DNA of 47,931 nt, from NCBI GenBank assembly GCA_964497585.1, contig CAZCDS010000050.1, forward strand, positions 1 through 47,931, in the 5' to 3' direction. Origin of the DNA: CAZCDS01 sp964497585 (GTDB taxonomy: Bacteria > Desulfobacterota > Desulfomonilia > Desulfomonilales > Desulfomonilaceae). The position numbers and the translations under genes are program-made. The notes beneath the pieces were generated by a model. It was not told the origin of the DNA. It saw nothing but the letters and a program-made list of their open reading frames with translations, and ran no database searches. This document shows, one piece after another, positions 1 to 8,540 of this stretch (the first letter of the stretch is position 1; every line of letters starts with the position of its first letter).

Positions 1-358
<358 letters not shown>

Positions 359-393
359 CTATATAACCGAAAAACGTTGACCCAAACGTTCTG

Positions 394-413
394 CTATTCA
401 GTTTTCAAAGATC
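394..413 (-). promoter_or_regulatory. boxA-like antitermination element in rRNA leader
   Basis: The minus strand reads GATCTTTGAAAACTGAATAG about 36 bases upstream of the 16S 5' end. A block of the form CTTTGAAAACTGAATA is common just upstream of 16S genes and resembles the boxA element that recruits the NusB/NusE antitermination complex and helps RNase III processing. The assignment rests on motif resemblance and position only. Confidence 0.55.
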
Positions 414-531
414 GACGGGGACGGTTCGGACGATCATCTCCCGATTACCAGTGTAGGCACTCCCTCGATCGCTGTCAAGGGAAAAACCATCGCGGCCGAG
501 AGAACATCTTCCCTCCGGCAGCGAATCCCTA

Positions 532-560
532 CTATTAGATCCCTTCGCAAAATCTGTCAA
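532..560 (-). promoter_or_regulatory. rRNA operon promoter
   Basis: On the minus strand there is a perfect -35 box TTGACA (560-555), a 17-base spacer and a -10 box TAATAG (537-532). An A-rich tract just upstream of the -35 (561-572) resembles an UP element. The position, about 170 bases upstream of the 16S 5' end, and the near-consensus boxes fit a strong sigma-70 promoter for the rRNA operon. Confidence 0.85.
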
Positions 561-1273
561 GCTCTTTTTTTTCGACAACGAAAAAATCGCCCGGTTCCCG
601 ATTCGTTCAGCCGTGTCCACAGCCTTCCGAAGCTGGGTCCGACCCTGGAACGGACTCACCGGTCACCCCCCCGCCCCGGCCAATTCCATTCCCGCGAGGA
701 ATCCCCCCAGAGCGCGTCCTCCAACGCAATAGACCGCGTTCGGGAGCAGTCCCCGGTGAAGGCACGCTGGCTTTGCCCGGCGTCCAGGAACCATTTATGA
801 CATTTCCCGAAAAAATACGAGCGGGAATTCTCATGGACGATTCGACAGGATTTCCCTGGACCAATACGCGTCGGGGGGGCCGGATGAGAGACGGGTCTCA
901 CCTCGGAATCCAGTGGATGACCACCTTACCGGCGACCACCGCGCAATCGCGGACGACGTCGCGGAGGATTCGAGCACTTACCCGCAGACTTTGGCGTGCC
1001 GTCAGGGCATAATGACACCCCTCCCCGCCGCAATGGGTCATTGTTTTGCCCGAACGCTCTCTGAGCCTCGATTCCCGCGCCTGCCCGGAACTCCGATCCG
1101 GGGTTCGCCGGCCTGACGCCTCCTGCGGCTCCGTTCAGGCCTCCTCACGGGGATGAACACGGGTGGAACAAATACGTGACTGGCCTTGCGAAAAAGAGCA
1201 CCAAGTTTACGTCCGTGGATCTGCGGGAACCCCTCTCGCCGAAAGGGATTCCTCCGGATTATCCCCTGAAAAA
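561..1273. other. Gene-free stretch between rRNA promoter and polyferredoxin
   Basis: I see no convincing gene on either strand. The open frames present lack ribosome binding sites and recognisable protein features. The stretch holds one copy of a dispersed repeat (1078-1117) and an imperfect hairpin whose arms GGCCTGA and TCAGGCC lie at 1110-1116 and 1135-1141. Confidence 0.6.
1078..1117. repeat. Dispersed intergenic repeat, copy 1
   Basis: About 40 bases here match 47197-47237 with only a handful of differences. Both copies contain ACTCCGAT and GGTTCGCCGGCC. Both lie outside genes, and the second lies about 330 bases upstream of a REP-associated transposase gene. Copy 1 runs into an imperfect hairpin (1110-1141), as REP-type repeats often do. 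Confidence 0.6.
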
Positions 1274-1702
1274 TCACGCGGATTTTTTTATCGGCTCGGG
1301 CCAGACAAGCTGGATTGCATGGACCGGGCATCCCTCTTCACAGAGGCCACACCCGACGCACGCCTTCGGGTCATAGAGCGCGGCAACGCTTTCATCGTCG
1401 ACTTCCCCCATGCCGAGGGCCTCAAAGGGGCAGCACGCGACGCAGACCTCACACCCCACGCAATCTTCGACGAACACGTAGGGTTTAGGCCACAGGGCTC
1501 GTTTGATCCGTTTGGGAGTACCGCCTTGAGGATCCCGGATGGCGCCGTACGGGCAGGCTCTTCCGCAGACGCCGCACTCGATGCACTTCGTCACGTCAAT
1601 GGAATGGGGTTGCTTCTTTTCTCCGCTCGAAGCCCGCATGGGGCAGACTCTCGCACAGGTTCCGCATCCTTTGCACACGTCCTGATCGATCGAATAAGGC
1701 AT
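1274..1702 (-). CDS. Polyferredoxin, four [4Fe-4S] binding motifs
   Basis: A 142-residue cytoplasmic iron-sulfur protein with four complete CxxCxxCxxxCP motifs: C10/13/16/20, C40/43/46/50, C81/84/87/91 and C115/118/121/125. It is built as two 2x[4Fe-4S] ferredoxin-like halves joined by a linker around residues 55-75. Proteins of this kind move low-potential electrons between dehydrogenases, hydrogenases or membrane complexes in anaerobes. The start is the ATG at 1702, preceded by AGGAG at good spacing; the frame stays open upstream but without protein-like character. A strong promoter lies about 95-123 bases upstream. The gene is monocistronic and divergent from the acetyl-CoA synthetase cluster. 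The electron partner cannot be told from the sequence. Confidence 0.92.
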   Translation of the reverse strand: MPYSIDQDVCKGCGTCARVCPMRASSGEKKQPHSIDVTKCIECGVCGRACPYGAIRDPQGGTPKRIKRALWPKPYVFVEDCVGCEVCVACCPFEALGMGEVDDESVAALYDPKACVGCGLCEEGCPVHAIQLVWPEPIKKSA

Positions 1703-1796
1703 ATACGTAGCTCCTCTTCGTTTAGTTGCGATGTGCTGAATATGAAGCAAGCGACGGGATCGGCACAATTCTCCGGAAATGGGCCGAGCACATACA

Positions 1797-1825
1797 AGAT
1801 TACAGGCAGAGCCGCTTCCTGTCAA
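1797..1825 (-). promoter_or_regulatory. Sigma-70 promoter of the polyferredoxin gene
   Basis: On the minus strand TTGACA (1825-1820) is followed after exactly 17 bases by TAATCT (1802-1797). Transcription would begin near 1790, giving an 88-base leader before the polyferredoxin ATG. The boxes are near consensus. Confidence 0.65.
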
Positions 1826-2256
1826 GAGCCCAACGATTCCTGGGGCTTCTCCAAATCCTGACGGCGACGCCTTTCCGAGAGTTTGCCGGGAGTCTTCGTC
1901 AGAAGACCAAGCGGCCGTTGAGGTGGTTTTCCTGTCCGGGTCCGCGTATGTAGCAAGCACAACAGCACATGTCCCGGCCTGCCATGATGTTTCGGGGAAA
2001 AGCCGGAACAACAGGGTTCCCACAAGCATGCCGTAACACGAGATTGGGTGCTCCAGACAAGCGACCAGAATTACTACACAACCTCTCCTCCAAGCAGGGT
2101 GAGCGGTTGCAGCACGGCCCCGAAAGCATCTTGCCTCGGATTTCCGATTCGTGTAAGAGTCAACGCTGAGTCCGGCAATGGGTAACCCAGTCTGTAGTAA
2201 CCGCTACTGGTCCAAGACAGGTCTTTCTTGGCAGGCTGGAAATGGGAGCATATCAG
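1826..2256. other. Divergent intergenic region, no gene seen
   Basis: The region separates the polyferredoxin promoter (leftward) from the first acyl-CoA synthetase gene (rightward). I found no credible small gene. A clear promoter for the rightward operon was not recognised; TTGCCT and TAAGAG near 2130-2160 are the best pair but poor. Confidence 0.5.
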
Positions 2257-4224
2257 ATGTCGGCGGCACCGGAAGGGTATGACGCTGTCCTGGAAGAATA
2301 CCGCAAAGCGGCACGCATAAAAGACATTCCGCACTACGAAGAACTCTACGGAAAATCGTTGGACTTCCCGGAGGAATTCTGGGGGGAGAAGGCCGAGGAA
2401 TACCTCTCATGGGAAAAGCGCTGGGATCGCGTGCTCCGTTACGAGATGGAAGAAGCAAGGGTGGAGTGGTTCGGAGGCGGAGTGCTGAACGCGGCGTACA
2501 ATTGTGTGGATCGTCACGCGGAAAGACAACCGGACAAGACGGCTTTTCTTTGGCAAGCGGATGACGCGGACCAGTCCGCGTCGATTACCTATGCGGACCT
2601 CTATGATCGGGTGAACAGGATCGCGGCGGCGCTCAAATCCAGAGGTGTCGAACGGGGCGACAGGGTCGTGCTCTATCTGCCCATGATCATCGAGTTGCCG
2701 GTGGCCATGCTCGCCTGCGCGCGCATCGGAGCCGTTCACTGTGTGGTCTTTGCCGGTTACAGCGCGGAATCTCTCGCCTACCGCATCAGTGACTGTGAAG
2801 CCAAGGCTGTTATCACTGCGGACGTGGGCATTGTCTCGGGGAAACGAGCGCCGCTGATGCCCAATGTGGATGTCGCTATCAGGGAATCACCCTCGGTGGA
2901 AACCGTCTTCGTGGTCAAGCGTTCGAGCGAATCAACCGAACTACGGGATCCGCGACAGATCTGGTGGCACGAGGCGATTGAAGACCAAACGTTGCCTGTT
3001 TCCGTGGCCCCGGAACCCATGGGAGCGGAAGATCCGCTGTTCATCCTCTACGTCGGCGGCGGGACCGGGAGACCCAAGGGATTAGTCCACACTCACGGCG
3101 GGTACTTGCTCTATGCCGCCATGACCACCTCTTTTGTCCTGGACATGAAAGATGAGGGCGTCCTGTGGCATTGCGAGGATATCGCCTGGATTTCCGGTCA
3201 CAGCTATGCGGTGTACGGTCCGCTCCTCAACGGTCTGACGAGCCTACTTTTCGAGGGTTCCCCGGAGCGTGCCGGTCTGGACAGATTGCGCTCGATCATC
3301 TCACGGTGCAATGTGGACACCTTTTGCACATTGCCCAGCACCGTCCGATCGCTCATTTCGGGTGGAACTGGAAAGAACGGTGAGCGTGACCTGTCTTCCT
3401 TGAGGCTCCTGGCGCTTACTGAGGAAGTGGTCGGTGAGTCTACCTGGCAGTGGTTCTACGAGAACATCGGTGGTCAGCGCTGTCCCGTGGTGAATGCGTA
3501 CTGCCTATCCGAGGCCGGCGGATATCTCATCTCTCCCTTGCCGGGCGTGGACGCCGCCGAACCGGGCTCTTGCGGTAGACCCTTTTTCGGCGTGGAACCC
3601 GTGATACTCGACCCTGATACAGGTGACGAGGTCAGATACCCGGACCAGGAAGGCGTCCTGTGCCTGCGCAGACCCTGGCCCGCAATTGCCAGGACGATAT
3701 TCCGCGATCACGAACGATTCCGGGAAAGATATTTCAGCCGTGTTCCTGGGCTCTTCTTCACCGGAGACGGTGCCACGAGAGATCGGGACGGCTCCTATCG
3801 GATTACCGGGCGAATTGACGACACAATTAATGTAGCGGGCCACCGACTGGGTATTCCGGAGTTGGAGTCCGTACTTATCGGTCATGATCTCGTTGCTGAA
3901 GCTGCGGTGGTCGGTTTTCCTCATTCCCGCAAGGGCCGGGGGATATACGCGTTTGTACAGCCCGTGCCCGGCGCGCAGAAGAGGGACGAATTGAAGCGTG
4001 AGCTTGCCAATCTGATTCGTACCAAGATAGGCGGGCCTGCTGAGATTGATGTGATCCAGTGGGCCCACACATTGCCGAAGACCCCCAGTGGGAAGATGTT
4101 GCGAGTGCTCCTTCAGAGAATTGCGGCCGGAGAGGTCTACGATCTGGGCGACGCGGCTGCCCTTGCCGATGCCGATGTGGTTGAAAGTTTGGTAAAAGGT
4201 CGTTTGGAGCTACGCGAAGTGTGA
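2257..4224 (+). CDS. Divergent acetyl-CoA synthetase-like acyl-CoA ligase (ACS1)
   Basis: A 655-residue ANL-superfamily enzyme of the AcsA/Acs type, which forms acyl-AMP and then acyl-CoA. It aligns over its whole length with the canonical synthetase at 8541-10502. The N-terminal cap, the A8 hinge (GRIDDTINVAGHRLG) and the catalytic lysine K613 in PKTPSGK are kept. Two core motifs are altered. The phosphate loop reads YVGGGTGRPKG instead of YTSGSTGKPKG, and the acyl-pocket/A5 motif reads NAYCLSEAGG instead of DTWWQTETGG, so the tryptophan that restricts Acs to short acyl groups is gone. The start at 2257 has GGGAG nine bases upstream; an in-frame ATG at 2242 is possible. It is first in an operon with GNAT, deacetylase and ACS2 genes. 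The substrate is probably not acetate, or activity is weakened (inference). Confidence 0.88.
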   Translation: MSAAPEGYDAVLEEYRKAARIKDIPHYEELYGKSLDFPEEFWGEKAEEYLSWEKRWDRVLRYEMEEARVEWFGGGVLNAAYNCVDRHAERQPDKTAFLWQADDADQSASITYADLYDRVNRIAAALKSRGVERGDRVVLYLPMIIELPVAMLACARIGAVHCVVFAGYSAESLAYRISDCEAKAVITADVGIVSGKRAPLMPNVDVAIRESPSVETVFVVKRSSESTELRDPRQIWWHEAIEDQTLPVSVAPEPMGAEDPLFILYVGGGTGRPKGLVHTHGGYLLYAAMTTSFVLDMKDEGVLWHCEDIAWISGHSYAVYGPLLNGLTSLLFEGSPERAGLDRLRSIISRCNVDTFCTLPSTVRSLISGGTGKNGERDLSSLRLLALTEEVVGESTWQWFYENIGGQRCPVVNAYCLSEAGGYLISPLPGVDAAEPGSCGRPFFGVEPVILDPDTGDEVRYPDQEGVLCLRRPWPAIARTIFRDHERFRERYFSRVPGLFFTGDGATRDRDGSYRITGRIDDTINVAGHRLGIPELESVLIGHDLVAEAAVVGFPHSRKGRGIYAFVQPVPGAQKRDELKRELANLIRTKIGGPAEIDVIQWAHTLPKTPSGKMLRVLLQRIAAGEVYDLGDAAALADADVVESLVKGRLELREV

Positions 4225-4323
4225 CCGGCGCCGAACAATAACCTGAGGCTCGGCACGGAGGCCGCCGTCCGTCGGAACCACGGTCCGGTTAGTATCCTGA
4301 GCACGCTCCGGCGAAGGAATGCC

Positions 4324-4812
4324 ATGCACCGGGCGGAGAAAAAGGCCTATCATGATAACCTCGGCGACCCGTTTGCGGTGATGAGTTGCAGGTCCGAGGA
4401 TATCCTGTTCCTGGTGGAGATGTACGACACCTTCATGCCCGAACCTGTCGCTCAGGGCCTCCCTCCGTTGGATCAACAGACCCGACGGAAGTGGATAAGA
4501 ACACTCCTCAAACACGGTGAGAACTTCGTCGCGATCAGGGAAGGAAGGATCGTCGGACACGCCGCGTTGGTTCCCAACCTCGAAGGAAACGACGGGGAAT
4601 ACCTCATCTTCGTGGCATCCCCTCATCGCAAGAGAGGTCTGGCCACGGTGCTCACCGCCGTTGCCATTGAGAAGGCGGGCGAACTGGGGCTGAAATCGAT
4701 CTGGTTGACCGTCGAGGCGGACAATTTCAGGGCTATCAGGCTCTACAGAAAGATGGGCTTCCAATTCTGTAACAGGGGTGTCTCCGAACGCAAGATGGTA
4801 CTGAGGATCTGA
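4324..4812 (+). CDS. GNAT-family N-acetyltransferase (putative Acs-modifying AcuA/Pat analogue)
   Basis: A 162-residue single-domain GNAT acetyltransferase. Acetyl-CoA motif A is seen around residues 100-125 (RKRGLATVLTAVA), followed by WLTVEADNFRAIRLYRKMGF, the typical motif B with the NxxAxxLYxxxGF signature. It sits between an acyl-CoA synthetase and an AcuC-type deacetylase, 99 bases after the former and 8 before the latter, so it is almost certainly co-transcribed. In Bacillus (AcuA) and Salmonella (Pat) such enzymes acetylate the catalytic lysine of acetyl-CoA synthetase and switch it off. The same job is inferred here from context. It is a paralogue of the GNAT at 7646-8137. The ATG at 4324 follows GAAGGAATGCC, which gives a plausible ribosome site. 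Confidence 0.88.
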   Translation: MHRAEKKAYHDNLGDPFAVMSCRSEDILFLVEMYDTFMPEPVAQGLPPLDQQTRRKWIRTLLKHGENFVAIREGRIVGHAALVPNLEGNDGEYLIFVASPHRKRGLATVLTAVAIEKAGELGLKSIWLTVEADNFRAIRLYRKMGFQFCNRGVSERKMVLRI

Positions 4813-4820
4813 GGCGTGAC

Positions 4821-5861
4821 ATGGCCCTCAAAGTAGGCATCGTCAGGGATGAGAGGTATCTGGAACACAAGCCCGGGATCATTCACCCGGAACACCCGAA
4901 CCGTCTCAAGTACGTCTACAAGATGCTCGACACGGAATTTCCCGCGGGGTTGATCCGCGTCGAACCGAAACCGATTACGCTGGAAGACCTCGAGGCTGTC
5001 CATACACCCGCGTACGTGCGGACGGTTCTGCACACCGCGGGCCTGGAATTCACCCATTTGGCGCAGGACACTCCCTCCAGCCCCAGGACGTACATGGCCG
5101 CCTGGCTCGCGGCCGGGGGTTGCGTAACCGCGCTGGATGCGCTCAAAGAGGGGGTCTGCGACGCGTGCTTTGCCTTGGTTCGGCCGCCGGGACACCATGC
5201 CCAGCCCGACAGGGCGGGAGGCTTCTGCGTTTTCAACAACCTCGGCGTGACGGCTCGATACGCACAGAGGAGATACGGCTGCAGGAGGATTCTCATTGTT
5301 GACTGGGATATCCATCATGGTAATGCTATACAGGATCTGTTTTACGCGGAAGATGAGGTCCTGTACATATCGTCGCATTTCACGAACATCTTTCCCTACA
5401 CGGGCGAATGGGAAGAGACGGGAACAGGAGATGGGGAGGGATTCAACGTAAATCTCGTTTTGGTGAAAGGGATCGAGGACCTTGACGTGGCACACCTTTA
5501 TCGGGAGGTGGTCGGCAACGCAGTGGAGCGGTACCGTCCCGACCTGATCATGGTTGCGGCGGGATTCGACCTGCATAACCAGGATATCTTCAGCAGAACC
5601 CGAGTCACGGAACGCGCGTTCGGTTATTTGACAAGATTGCTATTGAAACTCAGGGCCGAGGTGGGCAATCCTCCTCTTCTGCTCGCTCTGGAAGGTGGGT
5701 ACAGGATCCCTGCATTGGTCAATTCGGTAAAGAAAGTCTGCTTGGCCTTGACCGAAGCCGAACCACCGGAGGATCTTCCGAGCGAGCCGACGGCCCTTGG
5801 AGAGGAACTGCTCTCCATTGCCCGTCCCATCCACTCACCTTATCGCGTATGGGTAGGTTGA
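4821..5861 (+). CDS. Histone-deacetylase-family protein, AcuC-type lysine deacetylase
   Basis: A 346-residue zinc-dependent deacetylase of the arginase/HDAC fold. The charge-relay pair H125-H126 (RPPGHHA), the zinc ligands D163 and H165 (DWDIHHG) and D250 (AGFDLHNQD), and the transition-state tyrosine Y294 (EGGYR) are all present, so it should be active. In Bacillus the homologue AcuC removes acetyl groups from the catalytic lysine of AcsA and so reactivates it. Placement 8 bases after a GNAT gene and 22 bases before a second synthetase supports that role here. Polyamine or acetoin-related deacetylation is an alternative for this family. Length is normal. The start ATG at 4821 follows GAGGCGTGAC. 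Confidence 0.93.
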   Translation: MALKVGIVRDERYLEHKPGIIHPEHPNRLKYVYKMLDTEFPAGLIRVEPKPITLEDLEAVHTPAYVRTVLHTAGLEFTHLAQDTPSSPRTYMAAWLAAGGCVTALDALKEGVCDACFALVRPPGHHAQPDRAGGFCVFNNLGVTARYAQRRYGCRRILIVDWDIHHGNAIQDLFYAEDEVLYISSHFTNIFPYTGEWEETGTGDGEGFNVNLVLVKGIEDLDVAHLYREVVGNAVERYRPDLIMVAAGFDLHNQDIFSRTRVTERAFGYLTRLLLKLRAEVGNPPLLLALEGGYRIPALVNSVKKVCLALTEAEPPEDLPSEPTALGEELLSIARPIHSPYRVWVG

Positions 5862-5883
5862 TCAGACTCCGGAGAGACCACCG

Positions 5884-7629
5884 ATGATGAGATCCAGAAT
5901 CAAGGCGGCAAGATCCGACGCAAACCTCAGTTCCTATGCTGAAGCATACCGAACCTTTTCGTGGTCGGATATGGAATCCGAGTTCACCTGGAGAGACTCT
6001 AATCGAGTCAATATCGTGTACGAAGCCATCGATCGACGCGCCGATCTGCCCGATCAGGCCCAGCGAAAAGCCCTCATCTTTGAAAAGGGCGGAGAGATCA
6101 GGAGCTTCAGCTTTCTTGACCTCAAACGGATCTCTTGTCAGTGGGCCAACCTGCTCGTGGAATTCGGATTCGAGAAAGGGGATCGGCTCTTCCTGTACAC
6201 GGAGCCCTGTCCAGAGTTCTATTTCGCTATGCTGGCTTGCGCGCGGATCGGTGTCATCTTCACTCCGCTCTATCCTACGCTCGGATTCGACGAATTGGAA
6301 GACCGCCTCCTCAATTCCACGCCAAAAGGGGTTCTTACCCAACCGGACCTCGCGGAAAACCTCCCACCCGAGACAATGGTTGGTGTGCAAAGGGTGCTGC
6401 TGACCCAGGGGCCGGCTCCCGGAATATGTCGCATCGAGTCGGTCATTGAGGATCGGGTCCGCGAGATGCCCGATGAATTTGACATCGTGTGGGTTGAGCA
6501 GGATGCACCGCTCTATCTGCTCTACACGTCCGGATCAACGGGCCCTCCCAAGGGGGTGGTGCATGCGCACCGGGACATGATCGGCCTAAAGATGACGGCC
6601 AGAAACGTGCTGGATCTGACCGAAGATACCGTCCTATGGACCGACGGCCATCCCGCGTGGGTTACCGGCACGGTGTACGGTACCTTCGGCCCGTGGCTGT
6701 GCGGAGCAACATCCGTGATATTAGGGGATCCCTTTTCCCCATCCACCTGGTACCGCACTCTTGAGCGTCACAAGGTGGCCGTATGGTACACCACACCCAA
6801 CACCATTCGCAGGCTCAGGGAGGAAGGAGAGGATCTGCCGAGGCGGTATGATTTCTCAGCGCTGCGCCATATCAGCACCGTGGGTGAGACTCTGGGACTG
6901 GAACTTTTCCATTGGGTCCGCTCCAACATCGGCTTGCCCCCGCACGATACCTGGTGGATGACCGAGACGGGAATGATCTGCCTGGCCAATTTCGCCTCCC
7001 TGGACCTCAAACCGGGATCCATGGGAAAACCGCTGCCAGGCATCGAAGCGGCCATCATTAGCGAAGACGGGGAACCGTTGCCTCCGCTCACCCTCGGACA
7101 GTTGGCGCTGAAACCGGGGTGGCCCGCCATGATGAAAGAGATATGGCAGGATAAGGTGAGATACGATGCCTATTTCAGGCTGCCCGGCTGGTTCTTGACT
7201 GGAGATATGGCGCTGGAGGACGAAGAAGGTTACTTCTTCCATCAGGGGCGCATGGACGATCTTCTCAAGGTGGAAGAGGTATTTGTCGGTCCCTATGAAA
7301 TCGAGCAGGTGCTCTGCAGGCATCCTGCGGTGCACGAGGCCGCGGTGATTTCGCTGGAGTCTGCCAAAGGAAAACCGTCCCTGAAGGCATTCGTCACGAT
7401 CGCGGAGAGCTTCAAGCCTTCGGCACGGCTCAATCATGAAATCAGGCAGTTCGTCAGGGCAAGTCTCTCGTCCGCGGTATCCCTGAGTCAGCTCGCATTT
7501 CTCGAAGAGCTCCCCAAGACCCGCTCAGGAAAGCTCCTCCGGAGAGTGCTCAGGGCCAGAGAACTCGGACTTCCCGGGGGGGATCTCTTCAAATTGCAGG
7601 ACGACGCGGTCTCCGAGCCCGGTACGTAG
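5884..7629 (+). CDS. AMP-forming acetyl-CoA synthetase-like acyl-CoA ligase (ACS2)
   Basis: A 581-residue ANL-superfamily ligase of the shorter, Bacillus AcsA-like kind. The phosphate loop YTSGSTGPPKG (about residue 215), the pocket motif DTWWMTETG with the chain-length-restricting tryptophan, and the catalytic lysine K550 in PKTRSGK are all intact. It probably activates acetate or another short acid to the acyl-CoA. The PKTRSGK motif is the acetylation target in Acs proteins, and the gene follows the GNAT and deacetylase genes with a 22-base gap, so post-translational control by them is likely. The start codon ATG at 5884 is preceded by GGAGAGACCACCG; an ATG directly after it is equally possible. 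The gene ends 16 bases before a convergent GNAT gene. Confidence 0.9.
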   Translation: MMRSRIKAARSDANLSSYAEAYRTFSWSDMESEFTWRDSNRVNIVYEAIDRRADLPDQAQRKALIFEKGGEIRSFSFLDLKRISCQWANLLVEFGFEKGDRLFLYTEPCPEFYFAMLACARIGVIFTPLYPTLGFDELEDRLLNSTPKGVLTQPDLAENLPPETMVGVQRVLLTQGPAPGICRIESVIEDRVREMPDEFDIVWVEQDAPLYLLYTSGSTGPPKGVVHAHRDMIGLKMTARNVLDLTEDTVLWTDGHPAWVTGTVYGTFGPWLCGATSVILGDPFSPSTWYRTLERHKVAVWYTTPNTIRRLREEGEDLPRRYDFSALRHISTVGETLGLELFHWVRSNIGLPPHDTWWMTETGMICLANFASLDLKPGSMGKPLPGIEAAIISEDGEPLPPLTLGQLALKPGWPAMMKEIWQDKVRYDAYFRLPGWFLTGDMALEDEEGYFFHQGRMDDLLKVEEVFVGPYEIEQVLCRHPAVHEAAVISLESAKGKPSLKAFVTIAESFKPSARLNHEIRQFVRASLSSAVSLSQLAFLEELPKTRSGKLLRRVLRARELGLPGGDLFKLQDDAVSEPGT

Positions 7630-7645
7630 ACCGACCATTTCGTCT

Positions 7646-8137
7646 TCACAGCCTGAGCATCATTGTACGTTCTCGTTCGCCCCCCTCGTCCGCAAAGACG
7701 AACCCCGCGTTGCGGTACAACCTTATTGCTCGAAAATTGTATGATTCGACCGTGAGCCAGATCTTCGTCAGTCCGATGGAGCCGGCGGTTTGCAAAGCCA
7801 GAGCGGTTAGCGCAGTGCCTATTCCCCGATTCCGATAGCGCTCGTTTACAAATATAATGTATTCCGCGTCTCCCCTGGCGAAATCCGGAATGATGGAGCA
7901 GTGGCCTATCGCCCTTCCCTCGTCCCAGGCAAGGAAGTTCCTTCCGCATTCGATGAGCCTGTCGATCCAGTTCTCACGATGGCTCCTGTTGGCAGGTGGG
8001 AGCCCCTGACTGATGGCGAGCCTTCCGAAATTGTCGTACATATCCCGCAGGTCAGCAGCGGATTCCAAACCGCATCCTCCCACCTCGAACACACATCCCA
8101 GCTTATCGATTCGTTGAATTCGATCGGCGGGTGCCAT
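7646..8137 (-). CDS. GNAT-family N-acetyltransferase, paralogue of the 4324 gene
   Basis: A 163-residue GNAT protein closely similar to the enzyme at 4324-4812. Shared segments include SQGLPP/AQGLPP near the N-terminus, the acetyl-CoA loop RNRGIGTALTALAL and WLTVESYNFRAIRLYRNAGF. It lies 403 bases downstream of the canonical acetyl-CoA synthetase (8541-10502) on the same strand, so each synthetase group has its own GNAT. Acetylation of that synthetase is the likely role (inference). The start at 8137 is chosen because homology begins there; the ribosome site is weak and the frame stays open further upstream, so the N-terminus is uncertain. Confidence 0.85.
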   Translation of the reverse strand: MAPADRIQRIDKLGCVFEVGGCGLESAADLRDMYDNFGRLAISQGLPPANRSHRENWIDRLIECGRNFLAWDEGRAIGHCSIIPDFARGDAEYIIFVNERYRNRGIGTALTALALQTAGSIGLTKIWLTVESYNFRAIRLYRNAGFVFADEGGERERTMMLRL

Positions 8138-8540
8138 CGTGCTTTGCCACACTGAGACAAATGATTCCGATTCGGCTGAACGGCGTGTACCAAGCCGGCC
8201 GGCGATTCTTTTCGTAATTCGGAGTACCGTAGAAGAAACCGCCCGTACGGGCCGAGTAAACCACGCTGCAACCGGCTGCCGATGTCTAATAGTATACCAC
8301 CGACTGTTCCTGGAGGGCAAATCAGGAGGGCAAAGAGAATGACGGCTATGACGGTGGCGCGGTTCGATGCCCCGAAAAGCAGGTGACAGTGGGTCAGAGG
8401 TCAGAGGTTCGATCGCTCCGGCTATCCGATTGGCCTCATTGGCCTATGGCTCCTGTGAGTGCGCGGCTTTGACACCTCCCATCTCATCTCTCTGCGGGGC
8501 ACATCAGGGGGGACGCGCCAATGATGATCTGATCGGACGG
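8138..8540. other. Intergenic region with short direct repeats
   Basis: No gene seen. Tandem-like short repeats occur: GTCAGAG twice at about 8394-8408 and ATTGGCCT twice around 8429-8446. They may be slippage products. No T-tailed terminator follows the synthetase stop at 8541. Confidence 0.45.

Noticed and set aside
1163..1861. A 232-codon frame on the plus strand
   Set aside because: It is antisense to the polyferredoxin gene, whose sixteen motif cysteines fix the coding strand.
8404..8420. GGTTCGATC resembling a tRNA T-arm
   Set aside because: The flanking bases do not pair and no acceptor or anticodon arm can be folded. I found no tRNA gene anywhere in the window.
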